Assembly: GCF_003114855.1 (NCBI RefSeq)
Contig: NZ_BFBB01000002.1
Span: 310,001 to 374,000 of the forward strand
Source: Leptospira ryugenii
Lineage (GTDB): Bacteria; Spirochaetota; Leptospiria; Leptospirales; Leptospiraceae
Direction: 5' to 3'
Length of the DNA stretch: 64,000 nucleotides
The notes beneath the pieces were generated by a model, which did no database searches, was not told where the DNA came from, and saw only the letters and a program-made list of their open reading frames with translations. The first letter of the stretch is position 1; each line of letters opens with the position of its first letter. Below are positions 1 to 9,244 of this stretch, one piece after another. Position numbers and translations under genes: made by a program.

Positions 1-1
1 C

Positions 2-106
2 AGTATCCTTGCCTTTCATTTTCTCTTTTTACTTCTCTTCTTACTTATCTATCGATTAGAAAAGATTTTGGACATCCGTGATCAAATCTGGCAGTTGAGG
101 TCATAG
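2..106 (+). CDS. C-terminal end of an unidentified membrane protein (partial)
   Basis: An open frame enters from the left edge and stops with TAG at 104-106. The 34 visible residues start with a strongly hydrophobic stretch rich in Leu and Phe (about residues 3-17), followed by a charged tail ending in QLRS. This looks like a last membrane helix with a short cytoplasmic tail. The stop lies one base before the TTG start of the receiver-phosphatase gene, so the two are probably co-transcribed and the missing part may be a signalling membrane protein. Too little is visible to name a family. Confidence 0.5.
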   Translation, partial: SILAFHFLFLLLFLLIYRLEKILDIRDQIWQLRS

Positions 107-107
107 A

Positions 108-1238
108 TTGGCAACTGTAGAATCGAAAGCCCATCATATCCTCATCGTAGATGATGTTTCCGAGAATGTAGAATTGTTAAAATACCTTCTCTCCACTCAC
201 GGCTTCAAAACCTATACTGCATTTTCTGCAGAGGAAGCACGTTTGATCCTTTTGAACACTACAATCGACGTACTCCTCTTAGATGTGAATATGCCGGTAC
301 AAGATGGATTCTCCTTTTGCAGGGAGCTCAGAGGAATGGATGCATTCAAACTCCTTCCCATCATCTTCATTACCTCTATTGAACGAGAGATTGGGTATGA
401 AGAAGCAATGAAAAATGGGGGAGATGACTTCATCAACAAACCGTTTAATAAGCGTGAATTGGTGGCAAAGATAGGATCCATCCTTAGAATCAAGTTGTTA
501 CAAGATGCACTCTCCCAGGAAAAAATCCGATATGAAAAGGAGTTGCAAACGGCAAGGAAGGTGCAAGAGCAGCTGATTCCAGAAAAGAAATTTATCTGGA
601 ATGGCATCCAAGCACAAACAATGTTCCATCCTGTATTTCAAATTGGTGGAGATTTCGTAGATTGTTGGGCGGACTCCAAAAAGCTGCACATTGTCATAGC
701 GGATTGTTCAGGCCATGGTCCAAGTGCGGCACTCATCGGAGCGATGTTCAAAATGCAGTTATTCAATCTAGACCCAAACATGACCTTAAAGGAGCGTGTT
801 TACCACATACGGAAAAATTTGGAAATTGTCCTTCCAGAAGATTATTCGATTACCTTTTGTTATGCGATATTAGATGAAAGCCTCGAATTAAATTATATCA
901 ATGGGGGGCACCCGGCGCCGATTCTTTTCAGTGAGGGCAAAACATCCCTTTTGGAAGGGATCAGTCCAATGATCATGAACATTGATTTGAACGCAAAAGA
1001 CGAAGTGCACACTCTCAAATTAAAGCCTAAATCCAAATTGTTACTCTACACCGATGGGGCAAGCGAAGCTATGAATGCATCGAATCAATTTCTAAGTGAA
1101 GAGGGGATGCGCACTATTTTTGCAGATTCCGTAACGGAAGGTGGAGAGATTTTAGAGCGCGTACGGACAAAAATATTGGATTTTTGCGGTTCAAAGCAAC
1201 CAATGGACGATATGGCCATGGTTTGCATTCAGTTATGA
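108..1238 (+). CDS. Response regulator with PP2C/SpoIIE-type serine phosphatase output (RsbU-like)
   Basis: This 376-residue protein has an N-terminal receiver domain (about 9-130) with the acidic pair D15/D16, phosphoacceptor D59 in LLLDVNMP and the conserved lysine in FINKPF. A short helical linker (about 135-155) leads to a PP2C/SpoIIE phosphatase domain (about 160-375) with the metal-binding motifs GGDFVD, ADCSGHG, NGGHPAP, LLYTDGASEA and a final DDMAMV. Such proteins dephosphorylate STAS anti-anti-sigma factors when their receiver is phosphorylated. No STAS gene is adjacent; candidates lie at 52 kb and 63.5 kb. The start is TTG, one base after the upstream stop, and the stop overlaps purC by four bases (ATGA). 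The cognate kinase is not visible. Confidence 0.88.
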   Translation: MATVESKAHHILIVDDVSENVELLKYLLSTHGFKTYTAFSAEEARLILLNTTIDVLLLDVNMPVQDGFSFCRELRGMDAFKLLPIIFITSIEREIGYEEAMKNGGDDFINKPFNKRELVAKIGSILRIKLLQDALSQEKIRYEKELQTARKVQEQLIPEKKFIWNGIQAQTMFHPVFQIGGDFVDCWADSKKLHIVIADCSGHGPSAALIGAMFKMQLFNLDPNMTLKERVYHIRKNLEIVLPEDYSITFCYAILDESLELNYINGGHPAPILFSEGKTSLLEGISPMIMNIDLNAKDEVHTLKLKPKSKLLLYTDGASEAMNASNQFLSEEGMRTIFADSVTEGGEILERVRTKILDFCGSKQPMDDMAMVCIQL

Positions 1239-2104
1239 GTCCTACACCTGATTATATTGGCAAAGTAAGAGATGTCTATGATCTCGGGAGCCATCTGATT
1301 TTAGCAGCCTCGGATCGGATTTCGGCGTTCGATGTTGTGTTCAATGAATTAGTGCCTGGCAAAGGAAAAACTCTTACTCGAATTTCTAACCTGTGGTTTT
1401 CTTATTTTCAAAATATTCCTAACCATTTAGTAGCTACCGATAGTAAATTATTTCCGAAACCATTTTCGGAAGATCCCAATTTTGTAGATAGGGCCGTCCT
1501 TGTAAAAAAAACAAAACGGATTGATTACGAATGTGTGGTCAGGGGGTACCTTTCAGGTTCCGCTTTCAAAGAATACAAACAAACGGGGAAGGTTGCCTTT
1601 GTTCCGCAAGCCGAAGGTATGTTAGAATCCGAAGCATTCCCTGAGCCTATCTTTACACCTGCTCGGAAGAATGATGTAGGCCATGACGAAAACATTTCCG
1701 AAGATACCATGAGACAAGAGATAGGATCTGAACTTTTTGAAGTGCTAAAAGCAAGGTCCCTCGAACTTTATACCAAAGCCCATGCACTCATGTTAGCTGA
1801 AGGAATCATTCTCTGTGACACAAAATTTGAATTTGGAATTTTGGACGGAGAAGTGATCTTGATCGATGAAATCTTAACACCAGATTCCAGTCGTTATTGG
1901 GAACAATCGGAATACAAAGTAGGCACGACTCCTCCTAGTTTAGACAAACAGATTTTACGCAATTGGCTTGAGGCAAGTGCCTGGGATAAAAATCCACCAC
2001 CGCCAACTTTGCCACAAGAATTGATTCAAAAATTAATGGATAAATACTTAGAATTAGAAGAGAAAATTACAAGATGTATCAAATCAAAATCAACATCACT
2101 CTAA
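1235..2104 (+). CDS. purC: Phosphoribosylaminoimidazole-succinocarboxamide synthase
   Basis: SAICAR synthetase of de novo purine synthesis: it joins aspartate to CAIR with ATP hydrolysis. Family landmarks in the 289-residue product are GKVRDVYDLG near the N-terminus, SDRISAFDVV, the substrate-binding stretch ECVVRGYLSGSAFKEY, CDTKFEFG, and the metal/ATP segment LIDEILTPDSSRYW. The ATG at 1235 is preferred because it overlaps the preceding stop (ATGA) and puts the GKVRDVYD block close to the N-terminus as in the family; an upstream in-frame start at 1184 would add 17 unrelated residues. The 3' end overlaps purS by 31 bases. It forms an operon with purS and purQ. Confidence 0.96.
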   Translation: MSPTPDYIGKVRDVYDLGSHLILAASDRISAFDVVFNELVPGKGKTLTRISNLWFSYFQNIPNHLVATDSKLFPKPFSEDPNFVDRAVLVKKTKRIDYECVVRGYLSGSAFKEYKQTGKVAFVPQAEGMLESEAFPEPIFTPARKNDVGHDENISEDTMRQEIGSELFEVLKARSLELYTKAHALMLAEGIILCDTKFEFGILDGEVILIDEILTPDSSRYWEQSEYKVGTTPPSLDKQILRNWLEASAWDKNPPPPTLPQELIQKLMDKYLELEEKITRCIKSKSTSL

Positions 2105-2322
2105 AGTCCTCTGTTTTGGACCCGCAAGGGCAAACGGTTTTGAAAGCCCTTCATGACCAAGGAAAACAATCCGTGGTAGATTTACGAGTAGGTAAGTACA
2201 TAGAAGTGAAGGTCGATGCAAAGTCCGAAGCAGAAGCAGAGTCACTCGCAAAAGAAATGTGCGAATCGGTTTTGGTCAACCAAGTCATTGAATCTTATTC
2301 CTACCAGATACAAGCCCTATGA
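2074..2322 (+). CDS. purS: Phosphoribosylformylglycinamidine synthase subunit PurS
   Basis: Small 82-residue subunit of the three-part FGAM synthase (PurS-PurQ-PurL). It helps assemble the complex and pass ammonia from PurQ to PurL. The length and the pattern fit PurS: KINITLKSSVLDPQG at the start, VVDLRVGKYIEV in the middle, and a Val-rich end. The start lies 31 bases inside purC and the stop overlaps purQ by four bases, so translation is probably coupled. PurL, the catalytic subunit, is not in this window. Confidence 0.93.
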   Translation: MYQIKINITLKSSVLDPQGQTVLKALHDQGKQSVVDLRVGKYIEVKVDAKSEAEAESLAKEMCESVLVNQVIESYSYQIQAL

Positions 2323-2972
2323 AAGCAAATGTCATTACGTTTCCAGGTTCCAATTGTGATAAAGACATAGGATCCATTTTGGCCAATGAATTCCAAGCTG
2401 ATGTTCACTATGTTTGGCACAAGGAGTCATTTGACAACCGGCCAGACCTAGTCGTTTTGCCAGGTGGTTTCTCTTTTGGAGATTACCTTCGTTGCGGAGC
2501 GATGGCAAAGTACTCTCCTTGCATGAAAAGTGTTGATGAGCACAGAAAGCGTGGCGGATTTGTGCTAGGGATTTGTAACGGATTCCAAATCTTAACAGAA
2601 GCTGGCTACCTGCCGGGAGCTCTCCTTCATAACCGATCCTTGAAGTATGTCTGCAAAGACGTGGATTTGCTACCCGACAAACAAAATCAGGTAACGGCAG
2701 GTCTTTCTTCGCAAGCCTTAAGCATTCCCATCGCTCATGGGGAGGGAGCCTATTTCGCCGATGAAGAGACGTTGAAGCGTTTGGAAGGGGACTCTCTTGT
2801 CGCCTTTCGGTATGCGGAGAATCCAAATGGATCTCTACATGATATCGCAGGGATTACTGACGCAAAAGGCAAGATCCTTGGAATGATGCCCCACCCAGAA
2901 CGCGCCATGAATCCTTATACTGGTAAGATGGACGGAAAGGCAATCTTCGAATCCATCTTCAAAAACTTGTAA
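2319..2972 (+). CDS. purQ: Phosphoribosylformylglycinamidine synthase, glutaminase subunit PurQ
   Basis: Class I glutamine amidotransferase (217 residues) that supplies ammonia to PurL in purine synthesis. The nucleophile is C86 in LGICNGFQIL, and the catalytic His/Glu pair lies in MMPHPERAM near the C-terminus. The N-terminus begins VITFPGSNCD, typical of PurQ, and a PIAHGEGAY block is present. It starts on the ATGA overlap with purS. A separate PurQ fits the presence of PurS and means a small-type PurL must lie elsewhere. Confidence 0.95.
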   Translation: MKANVITFPGSNCDKDIGSILANEFQADVHYVWHKESFDNRPDLVVLPGGFSFGDYLRCGAMAKYSPCMKSVDEHRKRGGFVLGICNGFQILTEAGYLPGALLHNRSLKYVCKDVDLLPDKQNQVTAGLSSQALSIPIAHGEGAYFADEETLKRLEGDSLVAFRYAENPNGSLHDIAGITDAKGKILGMMPHPERAMNPYTGKMDGKAIFESIFKNL

Positions 2973-3029
2973 AATATCAATCCAGTCTAGGCTTGCTTTT
3001 TCTCTTGGGATATCTCATAATCGTGATAT

Positions 3030-4313
3030 ATGCATTTCCAAGAAGAATCCATTGATTGTGTGGACTTCGTTCTCCGAAAAGATGAAGTATTAACAGTGAT
3101 TTTAGGAGGAGGTAAAGGCACACGCCTTCTACCTTTGACTGAAAAGCGCTCCAAACCTGCCGTGAGCTTCGGTGGTAAGTATCGTTTGATCGATATCCCG
3201 ATCTCCAACTCTTTGAATAGTGGTTTTGAAAAGATCTTTGTGCTCACCCAATTCAATTCCTATTCTCTAAATCGTCATGTGCATAGAACCTATGCTTCCA
3301 ATGCCGTGCACCAGAAATCGTTTATCGAAATCATTGCGGCAGAGCAAACAGTATCGAGTGTTCGTTGGTTTGAAGGGACTGCCGACGCCGTCCGAAAGGT
3401 CCTACCTTACATCCGTGAGCAAAGACCCAAGTATGTTCTCATTTTATCGGGTGACCAATTGTACAACATGGATTTGGCGGACTTTATGCAAAACCATTTG
3501 ATTGATCCTGAAACAGAAATCAGTTTGGCTTGCAATGCTGTCCCTGAAGACCAAGTCTACGGACTCGGCATTGTCAAAACCGGGATCGGTGATTCCATCA
3601 AGGAATTTATCGAAAAGCCACAGGATCTAGAGCAAGTCGAGTCTTGCCGCCAAACATCAGGCCAATTTTTAGCCAACATGGGGATTTATATTTTCAATAC
3701 AAAGACCTTGATAGAAGTTTTAGAAGACCAAAGTTTGACTGATTTTGGAAAAGAAATACTTCCTAAAGCAATCCAGGAAAAAAAGGTAAAGGCCTATGTC
3801 TATGATGGATACTGGGAAGACATTGGAACCATACGAGCGTTTTATGAAGCAAATTTAATGCTCACAGATGACATCCCCAAATTTAATCTCTATCTAGAGA
3901 AAACACCTTTTTATACCCGGGCTAGGTCTCTTCCCCCGACCAAAATCAACAATGCCATAGTGAATAAGGCCTTGATTTCCGAAGGAACCATATTGAACCA
4001 CTGCGAGATCCATCGTTCCGTGGTGGGTGTGCGTCAGTTCATCGACCACGGCACCAAAATCTACGATTCCATCATCATGGGTCTCAATCGATACGGCTCT
4101 CTAGACCGCCAATCGGGAAAAATCCCGCACGGGATCGGAAAGAATTGCGAAATCCGCAATGCTATCGTGGATAAAGACTGTGCCATAGGAGAAGGGGTTA
4201 AATTGCTGAACCTCAAGAATGTGACAGAATTCGAGGATGAGTTTGTCCGAATCCGCGAAGGCATCATTGTGGTGCCAAGGCACACAACCATTCCAGACGG
4301 CTACGAAATTTGA
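3030..4313 (+). CDS. glgC: Glucose-1-phosphate adenylyltransferase (ADP-glucose pyrophosphorylase)
   Basis: Makes ADP-glucose from glucose-1-phosphate and ATP, the committed step of bacterial glycogen synthesis. The 427-residue protein has the nucleotidyltransferase signature ILGGGKGTRLLPLT, followed by RSKPAVSFGGKYRLIDIPIS and LTQFNSYSLNRH, then WFEGTADAVRK, FIEKP, YWEDIGTI and a left-handed beta-helix C-terminal domain. The wording is closer to plant and cyanobacterial enzymes than to enterobacterial GlgC. The ATG at 3030 gives an N-terminal extension of about 20 residues before ILGGG; a GTG at 3060 would be shorter, and neither has a strong ribosome-binding site. No other glycogen gene is adjacent. 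Confidence 0.93.
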   Translation: MHFQEESIDCVDFVLRKDEVLTVILGGGKGTRLLPLTEKRSKPAVSFGGKYRLIDIPISNSLNSGFEKIFVLTQFNSYSLNRHVHRTYASNAVHQKSFIEIIAAEQTVSSVRWFEGTADAVRKVLPYIREQRPKYVLILSGDQLYNMDLADFMQNHLIDPETEISLACNAVPEDQVYGLGIVKTGIGDSIKEFIEKPQDLEQVESCRQTSGQFLANMGIYIFNTKTLIEVLEDQSLTDFGKEILPKAIQEKKVKAYVYDGYWEDIGTIRAFYEANLMLTDDIPKFNLYLEKTPFYTRARSLPPTKINNAIVNKALISEGTILNHCEIHRSVVGVRQFIDHGTKIYDSIIMGLNRYGSLDRQSGKIPHGIGKNCEIRNAIVDKDCAIGEGVKLLNLKNVTEFEDEFVRIREGIIVVPRHTTIPDGYEI

Positions 4314-4331
4314 TTGACCCATAAATGCCAT

Positions 4332-4360
4332 AATTGACACGAATTTGTTTTAAATTGACA
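4332..4360. repeat. Direct repeat AATTGACA, 21-base period, upstream of the EAL gene
   Basis: AATTGACA occurs at 4332-4339 and again at 4353-4360. The 21-base offset is two helical turns, so both copies face the same side of the DNA. Each copy contains a TTGACA hexamer, so one or both could be a -35 element, but no good -10 lies at the right distance. The 119-base gap between glgC and the EAL gene otherwise holds only an AT-rich stretch with a T-run near 4382. Confidence 0.35.
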
Positions 4361-4432
4361 TGATTTAAGCGAAAAGTTCTTGTTTTTTTCTCACTTGGCC
4401 GGACCCTAGCCTTGTAGATAGCAATTAGAACT

Positions 4433-5671
4433 ATGTTCATAACAGAAACAGAACACGGAAGTCAGTTTTGGAATGAAAATCACTTTGTTCCTCATTTTCA
4501 ACCCATCGTAAACGCGATCAATCGTTCGATCTCCGCCTATGAGGTGCTAGGTCGGCAGTACGATCCCGAAGCCAAAACCTTTCACTCTTTAGGTGGTCTT
4601 TTCCATAGCCGGGAAAAGGATATGGTGCCCATCTATAACATTGATCGTATCCTTCGGGAAAAAGCGATCCAGATCTTGAAAGATTCCCAACAACGCACAA
4701 AGCTATTTTTCAATATGATGCCCAATTTTTTGAATCGGGTTCACAAAGAAGATCTCTTTGCAGAAAATTTCCATATCATTCAGCTCATTGAAACCTACGG
4801 GATTGATCGCAACCAAGTGGTCATCGAGATCACAGAAGATGAGTTTGAAGGCTCAATCGAGAGACTCATCCAAATCGTTCAGATCTTTCGGGATTATGGT
4901 TTAAAAATTGCCATTGATGACTTAGGCACCGGCTTCTCCAATTTGGAGCGAATCGGCTACCTCCACCCGGATATCATGAAGGTCGACATCAAAATCATGC
5001 GCGAGAGTTTAAACAAGAACTCATTTAAGCAGGTATTAGGTGCCATTTCCGAAATGTCTCAGAAACTAGGCTCACAGTTGTTATTTGAAGGAATAGAAAC
5101 AGAAGAAGAAGTCAACCTAGCCCTCTCGATGGGAGCCAATTTACTCCAAGGATTCTATTTCTCGCAACCCAATCCAAATTTTTTGAACCGCAATACCTTC
5201 TCAGAAAAAATGAGCATTATCCTGGAAAATTTCACGAAGATCCGGTCCACGGAACTCAGAGAAAAAGAAAAAAGGGAGAAGGAGATCATAGACCATTTGC
5301 AGGATTTGATGCAAGGGTTTACGGCTTCGCAAGAAGATGAGTTTGTTTCTCAATTTGGAGCGATTCTCAAACAATTGCCCAAAAGTATTCTGAAAGTATT
5401 TGTCTGTGATAAAGAAGGCTACCAGATCACGCCCACGTATGACCTGGACCGGTTTGTGGGTGGTTACCATGAAAAACTAAACCAAATCGGAAATAACTAT
5501 GCCTGGAAACCATACTTTCTAAAGCACCAAGCCGAATCAGATCGCTACCATAAGAAATGGGGCGTGACCTATCCCCTATATGACATTAGGAATCAAAATC
5601 AATACGTGATCTTTACCTTCTCCTTACCTGGCGATCGGGTACTGATTGCACAAGTTGATTGGTCGGATTAG
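4433..5671 (+). CDS. EAL-domain cyclic-di-GMP phosphodiesterase with YkuI-like C-terminal domain
   Basis: The 412-residue soluble protein starts with an EAL domain (about 18-255). The signature reads EVLGR (E37) instead of EALLR, but the other metal and catalytic positions are present: N94 in FNMMPN, the Glu of VIEITED near 132, D162/D163 in IDDLGTGFSNLE, K183 in MKVD, E219 in FEGIET and Q239 in LQGFYFSQP. It is therefore probably active and cleaves c-di-GMP to pGpG. A charged helix (about 265-300) joins it to a C-terminal PAS/Cache-like domain (about 310-410) resembling the one in Bacillus YkuI. There are no membrane segments. It stands alone, after a 119-base gap with a direct repeat. Confidence 0.87.
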   Translation: MFITETEHGSQFWNENHFVPHFQPIVNAINRSISAYEVLGRQYDPEAKTFHSLGGLFHSREKDMVPIYNIDRILREKAIQILKDSQQRTKLFFNMMPNFLNRVHKEDLFAENFHIIQLIETYGIDRNQVVIEITEDEFEGSIERLIQIVQIFRDYGLKIAIDDLGTGFSNLERIGYLHPDIMKVDIKIMRESLNKNSFKQVLGAISEMSQKLGSQLLFEGIETEEEVNLALSMGANLLQGFYFSQPNPNFLNRNTFSEKMSIILENFTKIRSTELREKEKREKEIIDHLQDLMQGFTASQEDEFVSQFGAILKQLPKSILKVFVCDKEGYQITPTYDLDRFVGGYHEKLNQIGNNYAWKPYFLKHQAESDRYHKKWGVTYPLYDIRNQNQYVIFTFSLPGDRVLIAQVDWSD

Positions 5672-5720
5672 GAATCATTTGTTTTTTTAAGATAGCGGAA
5701 TTTCCTGGTACTGAGAACCG

Positions 5721-5732
5721 TCTATAAATAGA
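5721..5732. promoter_or_regulatory. Possible operator or promoter dyad before the suf operon
   Basis: TCTAT-AA-ATAGA forms a short perfect dyad in the 91-base gap upstream of sufC and could overlap a -10 element (TATAAA at 5723-5728). No convincing -35 was found at standard spacing. It does not match the classical Fur or IscR sites I know. Read as a weak candidate only. Confidence 0.2.
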
Positions 5733-5762
5733 ACGATTCTAAATTATACGCGGAGCTCCATT

Positions 5763-6518
5763 TTGTCCAGTCTTCTTGAAATCAAAGACCTCCATGCTAC
5801 TGTGGGGGAAAAAGAAATCCTGAAAGGAGTGAACCTAAACATTCTCCCAGGAGAGATCCATGCCATCATGGGGCCAAACGGATCTGGCAAAAGTACCCTT
5901 TCCAATGTCCTCCTAGGCCACCCAAAATATACAGTAACCGCAGGAGATATTCTTTGGGAAGGAAAGTCGGTTCTCCATTTACCCACAGAAGAAAGAGCTA
6001 GGTTGGGTATGTTTTTATCCTTCCAATACCCAACTGCCCTGCCTGGGGTCAGCATCGGTAATTTTTTAAAAACAATTTTAAAGGCCCATCGAGGTAAAGA
6101 AGTTCCAGTAAAAGAATTCAAAGCTGAGTTGAAAGCAGCAATGTCCCATTTAGAAATCCCTGACGCATTTATCGCTCGTTATGTGAATGATGGCTTCTCT
6201 GGTGGGGAAAAGAAAAAAGCAGAAATTTTACAATTGAGTTTATTAAAACCAAAATTAGCCATCTTGGATGAAACAGACTCAGGTCTAGATATAGATGCAC
6301 TGCGCATTGTCTCACAGGGCATCACTGCCAATCAATCCAAAGAAAGGTCCATTCTACTCATCACTCACTACCAACGGATGTTAAACTATGTAGTCCCTGA
6401 CTTTATCCATGTCTTTGCTGGTGGCAGGATATTGGAAACGGGAGGTAAGGAATTATCTCTTGTCTTAGAAGAGAAGGGCTATGATTGGATTTTGGAAAAG
6501 GCTGGTATCATAAAGTGA
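5763..6518 (+). CDS. sufC: Fe-S cluster assembly ATPase SufC
   Basis: ABC-type ATPase (251 residues) that works with SufB/SufD scaffold proteins in the cytosol. Visible motifs are Walker [11 protein letters not shown], the SufC-typical block MFLSFQYP, signature [13 protein letters not shown] and Walker [17 protein letters not shown], where the ETDSGLD wording is characteristic of SufC. The start is TTG at 5763, about eight bases after GGAG at 5752-5755. It is the first gene of a tight six-gene SUF operon and overlaps the next gene by four bases (GTGA). Confidence 0.96.
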   Translation: MSSLLEIKDLHATVGEKEILKGVNLNILPGEIHAIMGPNGSGKSTLSNVLLGHPKYTVTAGDILWEGKSVLHLPTEERARLGMFLSFQYPTALPGVSIGNFLKTILKAHRGKEVPVKEFKAELKAAMSHLEIPDAFIARYVNDGFSGGEKKKAEILQLSLLKPKLAILDETDSGLDIDALRIVSQGITANQSKERSILLITHYQRMLNYVVPDFIHVFAGGRILETGGKELSLVLEEKGYDWILEKAGIIK

Positions 6519-7684
6519 ACTCTGTCTCTGAAGAGAAAAAAAGTTCCTTACCTGGGAAAGATATACAAATACAAGAGGACTTCCAAAGAGAAGCCAAAGC
6601 TTCTTTGGATGGACTTTCTTTCCCAAGTCCGCAGGACGAGGCTTGGAGAAAGTTTCCACTGCATGCTTTGGAATTGGAAACATACTTCCAAAATGCGAAT
6701 GCTTTCCAAACTTTTTTTGCTGAAGTGGAAGGGATCGAGTCGCCATTCCCACGTCTGGAGGTACTAAACGCACTCAAAGCAGCCTGTGTGGCCAATTACT
6801 TTGCTCTTCATGCCCTTTCGACTGCCAGACAATTCCAATGGATTTCCTTTGAGGGTGCAAAAGAAGTGCCCGACACCAAAGAAATCCTTTGGAACCAGAC
6901 GGAAGGAAAACACATTGTCTCTGTCATTATCTACTACATCCCCAAAAACACCAATGTGAAGTTACATGAATCGTTTGGGTCATACCTGCAATCAGAAGAT
7001 CTACATATTAGCAACCAAGTATGTTTCTATTATTTGGAAGAAAATGCCTCATTGGAAATCCTCACCGAAGAAGAGTATGACTCAAATCATATCCAGTTGA
7101 AGTGGATTGGTTCTCACCAGAAACGGGATTCTAAATTGGTGATCCATAGTTTCCCGAAAAAAGGGTTTCGTGGAAAGATTTTTTACAAACCCGAGTTAGC
7201 TGGTAAGGGGGCGGAGTTTCTTCTTTCTGGAGTCAGTGTCAGAAAGAAACGTGAGCTTTTGGATATAGATGCAAAGGTTGTGCACAGTGCGGACTACACT
7301 TCTAGTAAAATCAAATACAAAACCATAGTAGCCGATAGAGCCCATCATATTTTCACAGGTGACCTCTACATACCTGGGCAAGTGAAAAAAGTAACTGCTC
7401 ACCAAGAATCAAACAATCTATCTTTACATAAAAAAGCAAGAGCAGAAGCGAATCCAAAATTAGAAGTTATGGCAGAGGATGTTTCCTGCACCCACGGTGC
7501 TACTGTTGGGGATCTTGATGAAGAACAATTTTTTTATCTTCTTACGAGAGGTTTGAGCCCAGAAGAAGCAAAAGCACTTCTACTTGAAGCATTTTATGAA
7601 TCTTCCCTATCTATCATTGGTTTTTCTGAGCTGACCAAAGCCGAGCTATCTGCTAGAATCAAAGAGGCAGTATTTGGGAGTTAG
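6515..7684 (+). CDS. sufD: SUF scaffold protein of the SufB/SufD family (SufD-like)
   Basis: This 389-residue protein carries the family's conserved C-terminal block [19 protein letters not shown] followed by [19 protein letters not shown], and a beta-helix core. Its length and position after sufC favour SufD over SufB, which is usually near 470 residues. It starts at GTG 6515 in a GTGA overlap with the sufC stop; an earlier in-frame start at 6485 would lie inside sufC. The N-terminal region (about 20-110) has the helical SufD-like stretch with DEAWRKFPL. No second SufB/SufD gene is present in the operon, which is unusual: either SufB is encoded elsewhere or this protein serves alone with SufC. 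Confidence 0.85.
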   Translation: MNSVSEEKKSSLPGKDIQIQEDFQREAKASLDGLSFPSPQDEAWRKFPLHALELETYFQNANAFQTFFAEVEGIESPFPRLEVLNALKAACVANYFALHALSTARQFQWISFEGAKEVPDTKEILWNQTEGKHIVSVIIYYIPKNTNVKLHESFGSYLQSEDLHISNQVCFYYLEENASLEILTEEEYDSNHIQLKWIGSHQKRDSKLVIHSFPKKGFRGKIFYKPELAGKGAEFLLSGVSVRKKRELLDIDAKVVHSADYTSSKIKYKTIVADRAHHIFTGDLYIPGQVKKVTAHQESNNLSLHKKARAEANPKLEVMAEDVSCTHGATVGDLDEEQFFYLLTRGLSPEEAKALLLEAFYESSLSIIGFSELTKAELSARIKEAVFGS

Positions 7685-7685
7685 T

Positions 7686-8003
7686 ATGTCGTTCCAAAAA
7701 GTGATAGAACTAGAAGCATTAGAAGAGGGAAAAATACGCACTGTCAAGACGAAGGATTTGATCCTTGCTTTAGTGCGCATAGAAAAAACGATCTATGCCT
7801 TTGAAGATGCCTGCAGTCATGATGGAGAAGAGATTTCCTGCGGTGAACTGCGTGGAACAACTCTTATTTGCCCCAGGCATTTTGCAGAATTTGACATCAC
7901 AACTGGTAAAGTCCTCAAACGTCCTGCTACCGAACCCCTTTCGCTGTTTCCTGTGAAAGTGGAGGGCGGAGAGGTTTTTGTAGACTGGGAGGAAGGCTCG
8001 TGA
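7686..8003 (+). CDS. Rieske-type [2Fe-2S] ferredoxin in the suf operon
   Basis: Small 105-residue NirD/BphF-like Rieske protein. The cluster ligands are C43 and H45 (CSH) and C62 and H65 (CPRH), with 16 residues between C-x-H and C-x-x-H, as in soluble Rieske ferredoxins. There is no signal peptide or membrane anchor. ATG 7686 follows GGGAG (7676-7680) with a five-base spacer, so it is preferred over an in-frame start at 7674. It lies between sufD and sufS and probably supplies electrons for cluster assembly or repair, although that role is inferred from position only. Confidence 0.9.
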   Translation: MSFQKVIELEALEEGKIRTVKTKDLILALVRIEKTIYAFEDACSHDGEEISCGELRGTTLICPRHFAEFDITTGKVLKRPATEPLSLFPVKVEGGEVFVDWEEGS

Positions 8004-9244
8004 GTATAGATCCTTATGCATTGAAAAAGGATTTTCCGATTTTACAAAGCAATCACCCAAATGGCAAACCACTTGTATATTTGGACAATGCTGCAAGCTC
8101 GCAAAAACCCAATTCTGTAATCCAGGCAACAAACAAGTACTATTCGGAAGAAAATGCAAATATCCACCGGGGTGTTTACCATTTATCCCAACATGCCACT
8201 GAATTATTTGAGCGCACTCGCATTAAAACTTCGAATTTTTTTCATGCACAATGCGCCAAAGCAATCATCTTCACACGGGGTGCGACAGAGTCTATCAACC
8301 TTGTAGCACAGTCATGGGGAAGGACAAATCTAAACCCTGGGGACGAAATTGTACTCTCAATCCAAGAACACCATAGCAATTTGGTCCCTTGGCAAATGCT
8401 TGCCATTGAGAAAAACCTCAAATTAAAATTTATACCTATTCTTGAGGACACAACGTACGACCTCTCCCAGCTAAAAGAATTGATCAATGAGAGGACCAAA
8501 TTAGTTGCCATCTCTCAGATGTCAAATGTCACCGGCACAATACATAACCTAAGGCCTATTGTCGACCGTGTGCGGCAGGTAGGTGCTAAGATTCTTGTGG
8601 ACGGGGCTCAATCTGCTTCTCACATGCGAGTTGATTTGGTAGACTCCGATTTTGATTTTTTTGTTTTCTCAGCACATAAGATGTTGGGTCCGACAGGAGT
8701 AGGAGTTCTCTTCGGCAAAGAAGAGATCCTAGAATCTATGCCTCCTTGGATGGGCGGCGGGGATATGATCGAGACAGTAGATTTAGAGCGTTCAACTTAT
8801 GCAAATTTGCCAGCGAAACTAGAAGCAGGCACACCCAATATAGCGGGTGTGATTGGCTTTTCACACGCAATGGATTATCTTTCAAAAGTAGGGATGCATG
8901 CCATCCATGAACATGAGCAAATGCTAACCTCTTATGCATTAGATGAACTGTGTAAACTAGGTGGCATACAGCTGTACGGAACTGAGGATCGTGAGAAAAG
9001 AGGAGGGGTCGTCTCCTTTTCTTTGGACGGCGTGCATCCACATGACGTAGGTGCTATGTTAGATGAAGAAGGGATCGCCATTCGCGTGGGACACCATTGT
9101 TGCCAACCCTTGATGAAATCTTGGAAAATCCCTGGGACATGCCGTGCCTCTTTTTACTTCTACAACACAAAAGAGGATGTGGATGCACTCATTGCTGGAT
9201 TAGCAAAGGTGAAAAGTATCTTTGCCCGTGTCGCAAGAAAATAA
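8000..9244 (+). CDS. sufS: Cysteine desulfurase SufS
   Basis: PLP-dependent group II cysteine desulfurase (414 residues) that moves sulfur from cysteine to an active-site cysteine. K227 in [12 protein letters not shown] is the Schiff-base lysine and C367 in [11 protein letters not shown] is the persulfide cysteine, in the HHC context of SufS. Other landmarks are [11 protein letters not shown] near the N-terminus, [10 protein letters not shown] and [13 protein letters not shown]. Translation starts at GTG 8000 in a GTGA overlap with the Rieske gene. SufU follows immediately and is its likely sulfur acceptor. Confidence 0.96.
   Translation: MSIDPYALKKDFPILQSNHPNGKPLVYLDNAASSQKPNSVIQATNKYYSEENANIHRGVYHLSQHATELFERTRIKTSNFFHAQCAKAIIFTRGATESINLVAQSWGRTNLNPGDEIVLSIQEHHSNLVPWQMLAIEKNLKLKFIPILEDTTYDLSQLKELINERTKLVAISQMSNVTGTIHNLRPIVDRVRQVGAKILVDGAQSASHMRVDLVDSDFDFFVFSAHKMLGPTGVGVLFGKEEILESMPPWMGGGDMIETVDLERSTYANLPAKLEAGTPNIAGVIGFSHAMDYLSKVGMHAIHEHEQMLTSYALDELCKLGGIQLYGTEDREKRGGVVSFSLDGVHPHDVGAMLDEEGIAIRVGHHCCQPLMKSWKIPGTCRASFYFYNTKEDVDALIAGLAKVKSIFARVARK

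Noticed and set aside
2335..2826. A 163-residue minus-strand open frame opposite purQ
   Set aside because: Its composition is Arg/His/Leu-rich without any motif, and it lies fully inside a well-supported gene on the other strand.
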